From Clostridia bacterium (GTDB lineage Bacteria; Bacillota; Clostridia; Oscillospirales; CAG-272), in the NCBI GenBank assembly GCA_024404655.1, contig JAKSPR010000062.1:1-11202 (forward strand): a DNA stretch of 11,202 nt. Reading direction: 5' to 3'. Made by a program: the position numbers and the translations under genes. Below are positions 1-7,975 of this stretch, one piece after another. A model generated the notes under the pieces. It saw only the letters and a program-made list of their open reading frames with translations. It was not told where the DNA came from and did no database searches. The first letter of the stretch is position 1. Each line of letters opens with the position of its first letter.

Positions 1-5
1 TACTG

Positions 6-35
6 ATCCCCGCCGCAGCAGGCGGGGATTTTTTA
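6..35 (+). terminator. Rho-independent terminator-like hairpin, plus-strand orientation
   Basis: A GC-rich stem (ATCCCCGCC at 6-14 pairing with GGCGGGGAT at 21-29) closes a 6-base loop and runs into a T-tract up to position 34. The T-tract follows the stem only on the plus strand; on the minus strand the stem is preceded by As and followed by ATCAGTA before the window ends. It therefore best terminates a plus-strand gene lying left of the window. It may still help to stop the five-gene minus-strand operon that ends at 67, because it is the only hairpin seen just after that operon. Confidence 0.75.
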
Positions 36-66
36 TCAAAACAGGATCATAGAACCGGGATTTCCG

Positions 67-1089
67 TTACTCCTTAAACATATCCCGTCCGAAATCAAAA
101 CCGAGCGTGTCAATAAAGTACGCATTAGTATCCGCAGTCAGGCCATTTTCATCAAAAACAGTCACACGGAAGTACCCGTCGGTCGGATCAACGCTGAAAC
201 GTACTTCTTCCGGGAAGTGTTTCCCGACCTCCTCTGCATAGACAGCCCGACAGCGTCTGCCGCTGCGGGTAATGACGATCTTTTTTGCCCCTTCGCACGC
301 GATATGGATGGACTGATCATCCATGTCCGCCCAGAGTGCGTGAATCCGCGGTCCGCGGGAAGCATAGAAATCCCCGCGCAGCATGGCTTCGGTCACATCT
401 TCATAGCAGAGGGACGGCGCTTTGATCATCGTGAAACCGCCGAAGGAATCCCAGTGCCGCGTTCCCGGTGCACGGTTGTGGTTATCATCTGCCGCGATAC
501 AGAAAAGCCGCTGCCCGGCGCGCAGCATATCATCGTAAATTTCGGGATTATACTCATCGTACCCGTCAACGGCACTGCTGTAGTTGAAAATTTCCATCGC
601 GTGCATCCCTCTGTAGGTGCTGTAGCGCGCATGGTTTTCAAGTGACCACGTCGGATGATTATAGGTCGCAAAAAAACCGTTCTTCACGCCGGTGCGGATC
701 ATGCGGTTGATATCCCTTGTACAGTAGGCAGACGGGTGTGCCGCATAAGAACCATCCCCCGAAACAGACGCCGCATTCTGCAGCGGATGCAGTGTGCGGT
801 CATGTCGGAGCGCAATGAAACAGATATCGCAGCAGCGGTCATGGAAGTCTTCCTGTCCCCTCTCATCTGCCGCATCCTCAACGCCGTTGAGTGCAAGAAA
901 AGTATCGTCGGACAATTCGTTGTGGGTCACAAAATGATTATGATCGGTAAAGGCAAGAATCGAATACCCGTGGGACTGATAGAGTTCCTTCATCTCACCG
1001 GGTGTCAGCGATCCGTCCGACACCGTGGAATGGCTGTGCAGATTGGCTTTGTAAAAGGTACCCGATTCCGGAATCAGATCTTTTTTCAT
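67..1089 (-). CDS. PHP-domain metallohydrolase, CehA/McbA-like
   Basis: A 340-residue protein with the PHP (polymerase and histidinol phosphatase) metal-dependent hydrolase fold, lacking a signal peptide and so probably cytoplasmic. Metal-site motifs are visible in order: LHSH (H18, H20), SDG (D25), TDHNH (D49, H50, H52), NGVE (E71), YNHP (H145), E166 and the AADDNH segment (D201, D202, H204). After about residue 235 (a DFYASRGP motif) comes a beta-rich C-terminal segment of roughly 100 residues, the layout typical of the CehA/McbA group. That family includes carbaryl hydrolase, but most members have unknown substrates, so the substrate here cannot be named. The ATG at 1087-1089 has an AAGGAG at 1102-1107, an unusually wide 12-base spacing, and no better start is visible. 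It is the last gene of the operon, 38 bases after the GH95-like gene. The fold call is firm; hydrolysis of a phosphoester or amide/ester is inference. Confidence 0.87.
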   Translation of the reverse strand: MKKDLIPESGTFYKANLHSHSTVSDGSLTPGEMKELYQSHGYSILAFTDHNHFVTHNELSDDTFLALNGVEDAADERGQEDFHDRCCDICFIALRHDRTLHPLQNAASVSGDGSYAAHPSAYCTRDINRMIRTGVKNGFFATYNHPTWSLENHARYSTYRGMHAMEIFNYSSAVDGYDEYNPEIYDDMLRAGQRLFCIAADDNHNRAPGTRHWDSFGGFTMIKAPSLCYEDVTEAMLRGDFYASRGPRIHALWADMDDQSIHIACEGAKKIVITRSGRRCRAVYAEEVGKHFPEEVRFSVDPTDGYFRVTVFDENGLTADTNAYFIDTLGFDFGRDMFKE

Positions 1090-1127
1090 TGCAATGCACG
1101 TCTCCTTCTCTGTACTGTATTGTGAAA

Positions 1128-3638
1128 TCAGAATGACCGTTCTCTGCCGAGATATCCCCCGCCCGGATGTTTTTTGACGCTTTGATTGGGTTTATACGGG
1201 AGGGGTTCCGTCACAAACTGCGGATGCTCATCCGGCGTAAAGATTAAGAAATCTCCCGCTTCGGTGGATATTTCTCCGTCAAACAGAACGCTCACCCCGT
1301 CCTTTGTAACGTATGTCGTCTCCCATGGCTTTTCAAGCACAAGCTTTCCGCCATAGACAGAACGGACCGCCGCCCACAGCGTGACCCCGTCCTTCCGCTC
1401 CGCAGAAACTTCAAAGCCGCCCGCCGCATGCAGCGTAAAGCGCGCGGATGCTCCGGGCTTCATGGCCGGGAACAGACGGATGATCCCCTCATGGCTCTGC
1501 AGCAGCGTTTCGTTGCGTGCACAGGCGATAACAGAGGAACATTCAAACCCAAAATGCCGGAACTCCCATCCCTCCCCCGGACGCTTTTCTTTTTCCAAAA
1601 CGCCGTCATTCACAAGAGTAATGCTGTTGTGGGCAAACCGGTCCGTATAGGAAATCCCGTCATCATAATGACCGAATCCGTTATGGAACCATGCCCAGGC
1701 CGTGATCTGTTCCTGCACGATTCTGTCAGCTTCCCTGCCGAGCCCCAGCCGCGCGGCATAAACCGCAGACGGATCCCATCCGCAGCAAAGCGGAACGATC
1801 CGGACGGTATTGACAAGCGCGTCATAGACCGGCGTTCCTCTGTCTTTCAGTCCGATATCCCCGCAGGGGAACACCGGAGCTTTCGCTGCTGTCGGGAAGA
1901 TACCGTCCATTTCGCCAAGACGAAGAGTTCTTCCGTGTTTTTCGCTGTATCCCGCCGTGACAACAGTCCGGGATGTGATCTTCTCGCCTTTGAACGGTGC
2001 CTGTGTCAGCGCCGTTTTTCCGTCAGTCGTCGTGATATAATTCCCGTCGGGTTCCTCTCCTGTGAGATAGGGCGCCATGTTCTCCGTCATATCCTGCCAG
2101 AGCGGTATCTCCGGCACCGTTTCCCCAAGAATTTCCAGCGCTTCCAGAGCGGCTTTCATGACGGCACGGGTACATGCGATCTCCGTCGTGCAGTCTCGGA
2201 GCAGAATCCAGCCCTCGTATGCCGTACCGCAGCGCGCGTGGTAAAGACCATCTTCCCCTTTGTCAAAGAGCGTCTGCATGAAGCGGGAGGCTGCAAGCAG
2301 CCAGGGAAGGGCTTTTTCCCGCAGAAAATCCCTGTCCTGCGTAAACCGGTACTGCCGCCAGAAATCCAGAGCGATCTCGGCTGCCGGCGTGTGATTGTTC
2401 AGTTCCGCAATCGAATTGTTGCCGCGGCGGTCGCAGACGTTGGAAACAAAGGCTCCGCCGTTTGTCACATGGTGATAGAGCTCCGCCGTCCGCTTCGCTT
2501 TGTCAAGAGAGCGGAAACGATAGTCAAGATAGGATCTGCAAAGTTCCGGATGCCCCGCCGCGTTGAGCGGCCAGTAAACCTCCTGCTGATTCCAGTGAAA
2601 ATAGAAATTCCACGCCTGAAAATCGCGGGAATGTGCCCAGAGCCCGTCAATGAAACGTCCCGGATATGCCCCCCGCTGGGAGCAGTTGGCATAATAAAGA
2701 TCCAGCGCCCAGAGATTGTCCCAGTAATCGTCATCCGTCTCCACATAGGAGCGGCTCCAGAATTCTTCCCATCCCTCCGCGGAAGAGCGGTACAGCGCAT
2801 CAAATCCGGTTGCCTCAGCAGAGAGAAGCTGCGCATCGGCTGCCGTATACGCCTCATCCCGCGTTTGGTAAACCGGGGACGTGATCCCGGCAAAAATCGT
2901 ATACTCGGTGCCTGATGGGAGCAGCCCCGAAACCCGGTGACTGTTCTCCCGCACGGGAACAAAAGCACCTCCCATCACAGAGGCCGCACAGGCAAAGATG
3001 CCGCACGGCAGCGTGTGACTTGCATACATCCTGTTTTCCGAAGTAAAGGTTTCCGTTCCGGCAAGGCCCGCCGCATATTCGTGAACCTGGAAATTGTACC
3101 AATGGGAGAACGTGCGGGAACCGTACCGCTCCAGTGAAAACCGGATATTCTGCTGCTCGGCAAGGTCCGCTTTCACCTTCATGCAGAGAACCCCCGGTTC
3201 GTTCTGATAGTCGTACCCGACAAAGGCCCGGATAGAAACCGTACCGAAGGGAGACACCGCATCAACGGATACCAGTCCATCCGCACGACTGAGCCGTGCT
3301 CTGAATTTTTCAAGATAACATTCATCAAAGGCCGGCTCACCGAAATCCAGAATCCGACGACGCCCGTGCCGCAGGGTCGTGGAATGTTCCTCTTCCTCCG
3401 TCTTCCAGTTGGCAAAGTCGTCAAGCGGTACATCGTCCCACAGATCACACTTGTTCATGACCATCACGAGTTTTTCTTTTTCGCAGAAGAACAAAACCCC
3501 GATATCCCCGTTTCCGATCGGGATACCGTAAAAGACGGGATCACTCATCGGCGCATCAAAGATCAGATCATGACGGCTGACGCGCGCCCCGGCGCCGCCT
3601 GCCCAGTTTCCCGTGGAAAAATCAAAATTGGTCGTCAT
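1128..3638 (-). CDS. Diverged GH95-like six-hairpin glycosidase
   Basis: An 836-residue protein. The N-terminal beta-sandwich region (about 1-270) carries the GIPIGNGDIG and NKCDLWDD motifs seen in N-terminal domains of GH95 and related proteins (DUF5703-like). The middle (about 290-720) resembles an (alpha/alpha)6 barrel, with WNFYFHWNQQEVYWPLNAAG near 343-362. The C-terminal part contains ETLLQSHEGIIRLFPAMKPG near 710-729, which mirrors the LLQSH...LLPALP segment of the true GH95 enzyme at the other end of this window. In a by-eye alignment the GH95 catalytic Asn pair becomes H348/N350, and the Asp of the DGNFG motif falls on E699 or is lost, so activity or specificity may differ from fucosidases. 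There is no signal peptide. The start at 3636-3638 is chosen because GAGGAG sits 7 bases upstream; a longer reading to 3686 would overlap the preceding gene. It lies 13 bases after the esterase. Exact family and substrate are unknown; a Clostridial DUF5703 or GH95-relative label would both be defensible. Confidence 0.78.
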   Translation of the reverse strand: MTTNFDFSTGNWAGGAGARVSRHDLIFDAPMSDPVFYGIPIGNGDIGVLFFCEKEKLVMVMNKCDLWDDVPLDDFANWKTEEEEHSTTLRHGRRRILDFGEPAFDECYLEKFRARLSRADGLVSVDAVSPFGTVSIRAFVGYDYQNEPGVLCMKVKADLAEQQNIRFSLERYGSRTFSHWYNFQVHEYAAGLAGTETFTSENRMYASHTLPCGIFACAASVMGGAFVPVRENSHRVSGLLPSGTEYTIFAGITSPVYQTRDEAYTAADAQLLSAEATGFDALYRSSAEGWEEFWSRSYVETDDDYWDNLWALDLYYANCSQRGAYPGRFIDGLWAHSRDFQAWNFYFHWNQQEVYWPLNAAGHPELCRSYLDYRFRSLDKAKRTAELYHHVTNGGAFVSNVCDRRGNNSIAELNNHTPAAEIALDFWRQYRFTQDRDFLREKALPWLLAASRFMQTLFDKGEDGLYHARCGTAYEGWILLRDCTTEIACTRAVMKAALEALEILGETVPEIPLWQDMTENMAPYLTGEEPDGNYITTTDGKTALTQAPFKGEKITSRTVVTAGYSEKHGRTLRLGEMDGIFPTAAKAPVFPCGDIGLKDRGTPVYDALVNTVRIVPLCCGWDPSAVYAARLGLGREADRIVQEQITAWAWFHNGFGHYDDGISYTDRFAHNSITLVNDGVLEKEKRPGEGWEFRHFGFECSSVIACARNETLLQSHEGIIRLFPAMKPGASARFTLHAAGGFEVSAERKDGVTLWAAVRSVYGGKLVLEKPWETTYVTKDGVSVLFDGEISTEAGDFLIFTPDEHPQFVTEPLPYKPNQSVKKHPGGGYLGRERSF

Positions 3639-3645
3639 GAAAAAT

Positions 3646-3651
3646 CTCCTC
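3646..3651 (-). promoter_or_regulatory. Ribosome binding site of the GH95-like gene
   Basis: GAGGAG on the minus strand, 7 bases before the ATG at 3638 and directly abutting the stop codon of the esterase (3652-3654). It fixes the start at 3638 rather than the longer in-frame option at 3686, and suggests translational coupling between the two genes. Confidence 0.8.
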
Positions 3652-4488
3652 TCATACCCCGGCCCCGTTATCATCACCGGAAGCAAACAATAAAGACAGC
3701 GAACGGATCAGATACTGCTCCGCCGCATGGCAGAGGGCTTCCTGCTCCGGCGAACGGCGGGAATCATTCGCCGGATAATCCGGACGGTTGACCTCAACAA
3801 AGCCGTGCAGTGCTGCCGGAAATTCTCTTGTCAGGACGGTGACACCGGCATCAATCAGCTTCTGCGCATAAGCACGCCCCTGATCCCGGAGCACATCATG
3901 TTCGCACAGGACAAATACCGCAGGAGCGGTATTTTTAAGAGAAGCCGCCTCCGCCAGCACCGGAGACGCTTCCCGGCGTGCAAAGTCACCGTCCGGGAAC
4001 ATGATATCCGTCAGTTCCGGATAGTGCTCCTTTGCCCATCTCATATCCGTACAGGGATAGCCGAGATACTGCGCGGCAACCGGAATCCCGGCATCCGCCA
4101 GCAGAACCGCAGAGGACGCCGCGATCTGCGCACCGGCGCTGAATCCGCCAACCGCGATTTTCTTTCTGTCCACAGAGAAGGATTCTGCATTGTCCCGGAT
4201 GAAACGCACAACATCACAGACTTCCTCCGCGGCATACGGAAAGGGCTTCACCGGATGCTTCTGATAGTTGACGTTGAAGACATACGCATTCAGTTTTTCG
4301 GAAAGCAGCTTTGCAAAGGATTCCATCAGAACGGCATCGCCGCCGACCCATCCGCCGCCGTGCATATTCAGAATCGCCGGATGCGTTCCCTCCCCCTGCG
4401 GCCTGTGCAGACGTACTTCCACCGCAGTCTTTCCCGCCCGCGGGATATGATAAATATTCTCTTTTATGTAAGTCATGGTTTCCGTCAT
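3652..4488 (-). CDS. Alpha/beta-hydrolase esterase (HSL-type, Abhydrolase_3-like)
   Basis: A 278-residue serine hydrolase of the hormone-sensitive-lipase type. The oxyanion-hole motif HGGGWVGG lies at about 43-50, the nucleophile elbow GGFSAG has its serine at about 117, the acid is likely D198 in CEHDVLRDQG, and the catalytic histidine is H228 in ALHGF, so the triad looks complete. No signal peptide is seen; it should act in the cytoplasm. In a glycosidase operon the natural guess is removal of acetyl or other acyl groups from imported sugars, but this family hydrolyses many short-chain esters and the substrate is not encoded in any motif. The start at 4486-4488 is chosen because AAGGGG lies 7 bases upstream; the longer reading to 4539 would overlap the end of the preceding PHP gene and has no better signal. 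It sits 38 bases after that PHP gene and 13 before the GH95-like gene. Confidence 0.88.
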   Translation of the reverse strand: MTETMTYIKENIYHIPRAGKTAVEVRLHRPQGEGTHPAILNMHGGGWVGGDAVLMESFAKLLSEKLNAYVFNVNYQKHPVKPFPYAAEEVCDVVRFIRDNAESFSVDRKKIAVGGFSAGAQIAASSAVLLADAGIPVAAQYLGYPCTDMRWAKEHYPELTDIMFPDGDFARREASPVLAEAASLKNTAPAVFVLCEHDVLRDQGRAYAQKLIDAGVTVLTREFPAALHGFVEVNRPDYPANDSRRSPEQEALCHAAEQYLIRSLSLLFASGDDNGAGV

Positions 4489-4495
4489 GCCGGTA

Positions 4496-4501
4496 CCCCT
4501 T
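4496..4501 (-). promoter_or_regulatory. Ribosome binding site of the esterase
   Basis: AAGGGG on the minus strand, 7 bases before the ATG at 4488. It supports the 278-residue start over an in-frame upstream start at 4539 that would run into the preceding gene. Confidence 0.65.
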
Positions 4502-4526
4502 TCGTTATGCCATCGGGTGATATCGT

Positions 4527-5348
4527 TTACAGTTTCCACATGTCATCTTCCGTGATCCCGGCCCGCTCAGCGGCACGGCGGAGCAGCGCGTGCTTCCCCG
4601 TGAAAGCAGAAGCCGCATGGGCGTCCGAACCGAAATGGAAATGACATCCGCATGCCTTTGCAGCAGACAGCAGCCGCAGATAGGACGGAGACAGTCCTTC
4701 CCCGTCAAGCTGCGTTCCGCCGCGGTACAGACAGGCGTGAATCTCGATGCTGATGTTTTTCTTCGCCGCGAGCGTAAAACAATCGGCAAGCCGGCTGTCA
4801 GAAATACCGTCGACGATTTCCTGCTCCGCCGGGCTGCAGATCGGATAGAGCGGATGACAGATTCCCGTCGGCACGGGATAATCACAGCTGCAGGCATAAT
4901 GGAAACGCTCGATCGTCAGCTCCCGCAGCTTATCCGGCGTCGAAAGATCATAATCCCGGTAATAGCCCCCCAGATTCAGAACGTGACTTGCCGCAAGCAG
5001 GATATAGTCAAACTGTCCTGCCATCTCTTTCGGCAAAGACGGTTCTCTGCCGTAAACGGTCTCGACCTCGCATCCAAGCAGAATTCTGCACCCGGTTTTC
5101 TTTTTCATGGCTTCCAGTTCTTCTTTTATTTTCAGAACACGCATAACCCCCGGATATTCGCTCTCCGCCCGCTCCTCTGCCGATACCGCGTCGGGATAAT
5201 ACAGATGATTGGAAAAACCGAGAACCCGGATATCCTCTTCTTCCACATAGGGCAGATATGTTTCCGGCACCGTCTCACGCGGCGCACAATAAGAATAGTT
5301 CGTATGGAGATGCAGATCGCCATACCATAAAGATCGGCTGTCAGACAT
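4527..5348 (-). CDS. PHP-domain metallohydrolase, histidinol-phosphatase-like (HisJ-type fold)
   Basis: A 273-residue protein with a full set of PHP metal-site motifs: GDLHLHTNYS (D11, H13, H15), FSNHLY (H48), GCEVE (E94), AASHV (H122), GICHP (H165), IEIHA (E202) and GSDAH (D242, H244). Length and the SDAH ending match single-domain PHP phosphoesterases of the histidinol-phosphatase/YcdX type. A real histidinol phosphatase role is unlikely because no histidine-biosynthesis gene is nearby; a sugar-phosphate or other phosphoester produced during glycan breakdown is a more natural, unproven guess. There is no signal peptide. The ATG at 5346-5348 is preferred, with AAGGAG at 5359-5364 and a 10-base gap; a TTG two codons earlier (5354) would leave only 4 bases from the same site. 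Second gene of the operon, 60 bases after GH38. It differs clearly from the other PHP protein at 67-1089, so the two are not a recent duplication. Confidence 0.85.
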   Translation of the reverse strand: MSDSRSLWYGDLHLHTNYSYCAPRETVPETYLPYVEEEDIRVLGFSNHLYYPDAVSAEERAESEYPGVMRVLKIKEELEAMKKKTGCRILLGCEVETVYGREPSLPKEMAGQFDYILLAASHVLNLGGYYRDYDLSTPDKLRELTIERFHYACSCDYPVPTGICHPLYPICSPAEQEIVDGISDSRLADCFTLAAKKNISIEIHACLYRGGTQLDGEGLSPSYLRLLSAAKACGCHFHFGSDAHAASAFTGKHALLRRAAERAGITEDDMWKL

Positions 5349-5408
5349 TTTCAAAAAACTCCTTTTTCAAGTCAGAACGGTTCATAAATCCATGTTTCTT
5401 TAAGAAAA

Positions 5409-7862
5409 TCATCGCTCCAGAATATCCGCGTTTTCGGCACGTTCCCCGAAGCGTATGGTTTTGATCTCATAGGGATCAAAACGGAACAGCCCGGTTGTAC
5501 CTTTTCCGTCCAGCGTGACCCCGGCCTGTGCTTCACGGTCAGCGGTATTCTGCAGGCGGAGTATGATATCGCCGGATTGGTCCTCGGCGGATTTGATGAC
5601 AGTCAGACGGACACAGCCGTCACCGTTTACCGCGGCAAAATGGGAGGACAACGGCATCGTGCCGTCATGGTTTGCTTCGTCGATGATAACAGAGGGGGAC
5701 AGAAACGCATCCGCCAGATTCCAGAGTACCGCATCATCCGGCTGTTTTTGATAAGGAATCAGCTTCCAGCGTCCCTCATGGACGCCCTCACCGATGCCGG
5801 AATGAAGGTCTTGGGGATTCAGCGGCTCGATGCGCAGATCTCCCCAGACAGGACTGCGGACCGCGGTCATGGACAGCCGGACGACCCCGTCCCCCTGCTC
5901 TGCATCATAAGCAAAAAGACTATCCGAGATCAGTGCAAACCCGCTGCCGTCCGCCTGATCGGAAACGGTGATGAACGGCCCGACCGGCTTTTCTTTTCCG
6001 TCCGCAGGACGTTCCGTGATTCCGTAAGGCGAGGACGCCCTCACCCTGACATCCCCCATCACCGGCATTGCAAAGCGGAGCTTGCAGGTCTTCTGCATTT
6101 CCTGCCATACCAGCCGGAATCGTCCCTCAACTGCACCACAGTCCCGGTAAATGAAGATATCCTGATCAAGAACGGAAAGCCCGCAGAGATACCGCACCCG
6201 GATACGGGCACGCCATGTACCGCATTCAAGGATCCGGATACTGTCCGCACGGAACTGCTCTGCCGGACCGTAACCGGAAAAATTGAATGCCCAGACATCA
6301 CTTTCATCAGACAGTACAACAGGAGCTGCACAGGCGGAAAGCAGAATCTTCCCTGTTTTCATGTCCATAACGGTGACCGAACCGTCTTCTTTGGAAACTG
6401 ACACCCGGATCTCCCCGTTTTCTATGGTGTTCTGATCCGGATCCGGCTCCGCAGCCGGAGCACTGCCGGGCAGCCTAACATCGGACCGCTTTCTGTGCAC
6501 GCGGAACACCCGGTAACCGAATGACGGTATTTCGGCACGGAAGACAAACCGGGAACGGAAACCGGGGATCGCTTCCCTTGGCTGAATACACTGACAGGGG
6601 ATCTCCCGTCCTGTGTCATCTGTTACACAGACCTCTCCCCGGTACCAGTCAAATTCCCACGCCCACTGCACTTCCGCTTCGATGGGTTCCGAAACCGGGA
6701 ACGGATGGAGATTCCACACGACCAGATTCCAGTCGACCCCATCCTCCGCCGGGAGCGCGATTTTCCGGGTCATGCGCTGCAGCACGGTATGCAGATAGGT
6801 TCTCGTTTCATGGAATACGTGAGCGTAACGCTGTTCTGCGTCCGTGTATGCGTCTTTGATGGAGGAGCCGCCGAGAATATCGTGGAACTGATTGAATAAG
6901 ACATTCTCCCACGCCCGGTTCAGAAGATCATAGGGGATGGCAGCCCGGTTCTGCAGAGCATCAAGCACTGCCGTGCGTTCCGCAGAAAGACAGGCATATT
7001 CCGCCTCCCGGTTCATTTTCTTGATTTCCGGCATATCGGAGAAAACGCCGAAGTAACGGATCATAATTTCCCCGACGGTATCAGCCGGTTTCCGTCCGGC
7101 TTTTTCTGCCGCACGGAAGAAATCTCCTGTGGTCCCGAAGAAAACTCTGCCGCCGCTTTCCCTGTTTTTCTCACGGATTGTGCGTATATCCCGTTTGGTA
7201 GGCGCTCCGCCGTGATTGGTAACACCGAAAACGAGCATGGCGTCATTGCCGGTTTTGTCCCCATACGCAAGCGCACGGTCGATCTCCGCAGAGAGTTCCC
7301 GTGCCCAGGGATTTGCTGCGTCGGAGATGCGGACGGATAAAACCGTACTCCCATCCGGCGCTTGCCATGCAAAATACGGATCGGAAAGCGGCAGATCCTG
7401 ATTGTCCGGACGACCGAAAACCGCATAGAGAATGCCGGATTTTTTAAGGATCTGCGGCATCATCGCAGGAGCGCCGAAGCAGTCCGCATTGAAAGCCGTA
7501 TCCGAATAAACGCCGAAGGTCTTCAGGAGATAGGTCTGCCCGTAAAGACACTGTCTTGCGTAACTTTCCCCCGACGCCGAGAAACAGTCCGGCTGGAGCC
7601 ACATGCCCTCATCAAGGGAGAACCGGCCCTCCTTCACCCGTGCTCTGATTTCATCAAAAAGTTCAGGCTCCGTCTCTTCAATCCACCGGAATACGGGAGG
7701 ACAGCTGAAAGAGTACCGGAAATCCGGGTCCTCATCCATGCGTGCAAGCGCCGCGCGCAGGGTGGAACGGATCGACGCCATCCCCTCATCCCAGGTCCAG
7801 AGCCATACCGGATCAAAATGGGTATTGCCGATCATATATACCGCAGGGTGTTTTTCTTTCAT
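5409..7862 (-). CDS. GH38 family alpha-mannosidase
   Basis: An 817-residue class II alpha-mannosidase, expected to be zinc-dependent and retaining, releasing terminal alpha-linked mannose. GH38 hallmarks appear in order: the zinc-binding GNTHFDPVW (H15, D17), the nucleophile segment FNADCFGAPAMMPQILKKSG (D127), TNHGGAPTKRDI (near 215-226), the middle-domain segment MPEIKKMNREAEY and the zinc ligand H327 in FNQFHDILGGSSI. The C-terminal half is the usual beta-sandwich region. There is no signal peptide, so it likely acts on imported oligosaccharides. The nucleophile loop is unusual: many bacterial relatives read DSFGH, here DCFGA. The start at 7860-7862 is set by AGGAGG 10 bases upstream and by the promoter at 7914-7942, which lies inside a longer in-frame extension reaching 7994 and therefore excludes it. 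First gene of a five-gene operon. Family call is firm; linkage preference (alpha-1,2/1,3/1,6) cannot be read from sequence. Confidence 0.93.
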   Translation of the reverse strand: MKEKHPAVYMIGNTHFDPVWLWTWDEGMASIRSTLRAALARMDEDPDFRYSFSCPPVFRWIEETEPELFDEIRARVKEGRFSLDEGMWLQPDCFSASGESYARQCLYGQTYLLKTFGVYSDTAFNADCFGAPAMMPQILKKSGILYAVFGRPDNQDLPLSDPYFAWQAPDGSTVLSVRISDAANPWARELSAEIDRALAYGDKTGNDAMLVFGVTNHGGAPTKRDIRTIREKNRESGGRVFFGTTGDFFRAAEKAGRKPADTVGEIMIRYFGVFSDMPEIKKMNREAEYACLSAERTAVLDALQNRAAIPYDLLNRAWENVLFNQFHDILGGSSIKDAYTDAEQRYAHVFHETRTYLHTVLQRMTRKIALPAEDGVDWNLVVWNLHPFPVSEPIEAEVQWAWEFDWYRGEVCVTDDTGREIPCQCIQPREAIPGFRSRFVFRAEIPSFGYRVFRVHRKRSDVRLPGSAPAAEPDPDQNTIENGEIRVSVSKEDGSVTVMDMKTGKILLSACAAPVVLSDESDVWAFNFSGYGPAEQFRADSIRILECGTWRARIRVRYLCGLSVLDQDIFIYRDCGAVEGRFRLVWQEMQKTCKLRFAMPVMGDVRVRASSPYGITERPADGKEKPVGPFITVSDQADGSGFALISDSLFAYDAEQGDGVVRLSMTAVRSPVWGDLRIEPLNPQDLHSGIGEGVHEGRWKLIPYQKQPDDAVLWNLADAFLSPSVIIDEANHDGTMPLSSHFAAVNGDGCVRLTVIKSAEDQSGDIILRLQNTADREAQAGVTLDGKGTTGLFRFDPYEIKTIRFGERAENADILER

Positions 7863-7872
7863 ACCGGAAAAT

Positions 7873-7878
7873 CCTCCT
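7873..7878 (-). promoter_or_regulatory. Ribosome binding site of the GH38 gene
   Basis: A perfect AGGAGG on the minus strand, 10 bases before the ATG at 7862. It decides the start of the mannosidase. Confidence 0.88.
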
Positions 7879-7913
7879 GTTTCATAAAACTGTTTTTGCT
7901 TCTTTTCGACCCT

Positions 7914-7942
7914 ATTATAGCATAAAAATTCGGCCCTTGCAA
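7914..7942 (-). promoter_or_regulatory. Sigma-A type promoter of the GH38-led operon
   Basis: On the minus strand a -35 box TTGCAA (7937-7942) is followed by exactly 17 bases and a perfect -10 box TATAAT (7914-7919), preceded by TGC as in an extended -10 element. Transcription would start near 7907, giving a leader of about 45 bases before the ATG at 7862. No other promoter this good is seen upstream of the four following genes, consistent with one transcript for all five. Confidence 0.85.
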
Positions 7943-7975
7943 GCAGACCGCCCATTTTCATCAGAAGACAAAGAC

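Noticed and set aside
1428..2915. A 495-codon open frame on the plus strand.
   Set aside because: It lies wholly antisense to the GH95-like gene, has no recognisable domain, is rich in Arg, Pro and Ser as expected of a shadow frame, and lacks a promoter or ribosome binding site.
3727..4644. A 305-codon plus-strand open frame spanning the esterase and the end of the PHP gene.
   Set aside because: It is antisense to two well-supported genes, with shadow-like composition and no family motif.
5577..6401. A 274-codon plus-strand open frame.
   Set aside because: It is antisense to the C-terminal half of the GH38 gene, with no motif or translation signal.
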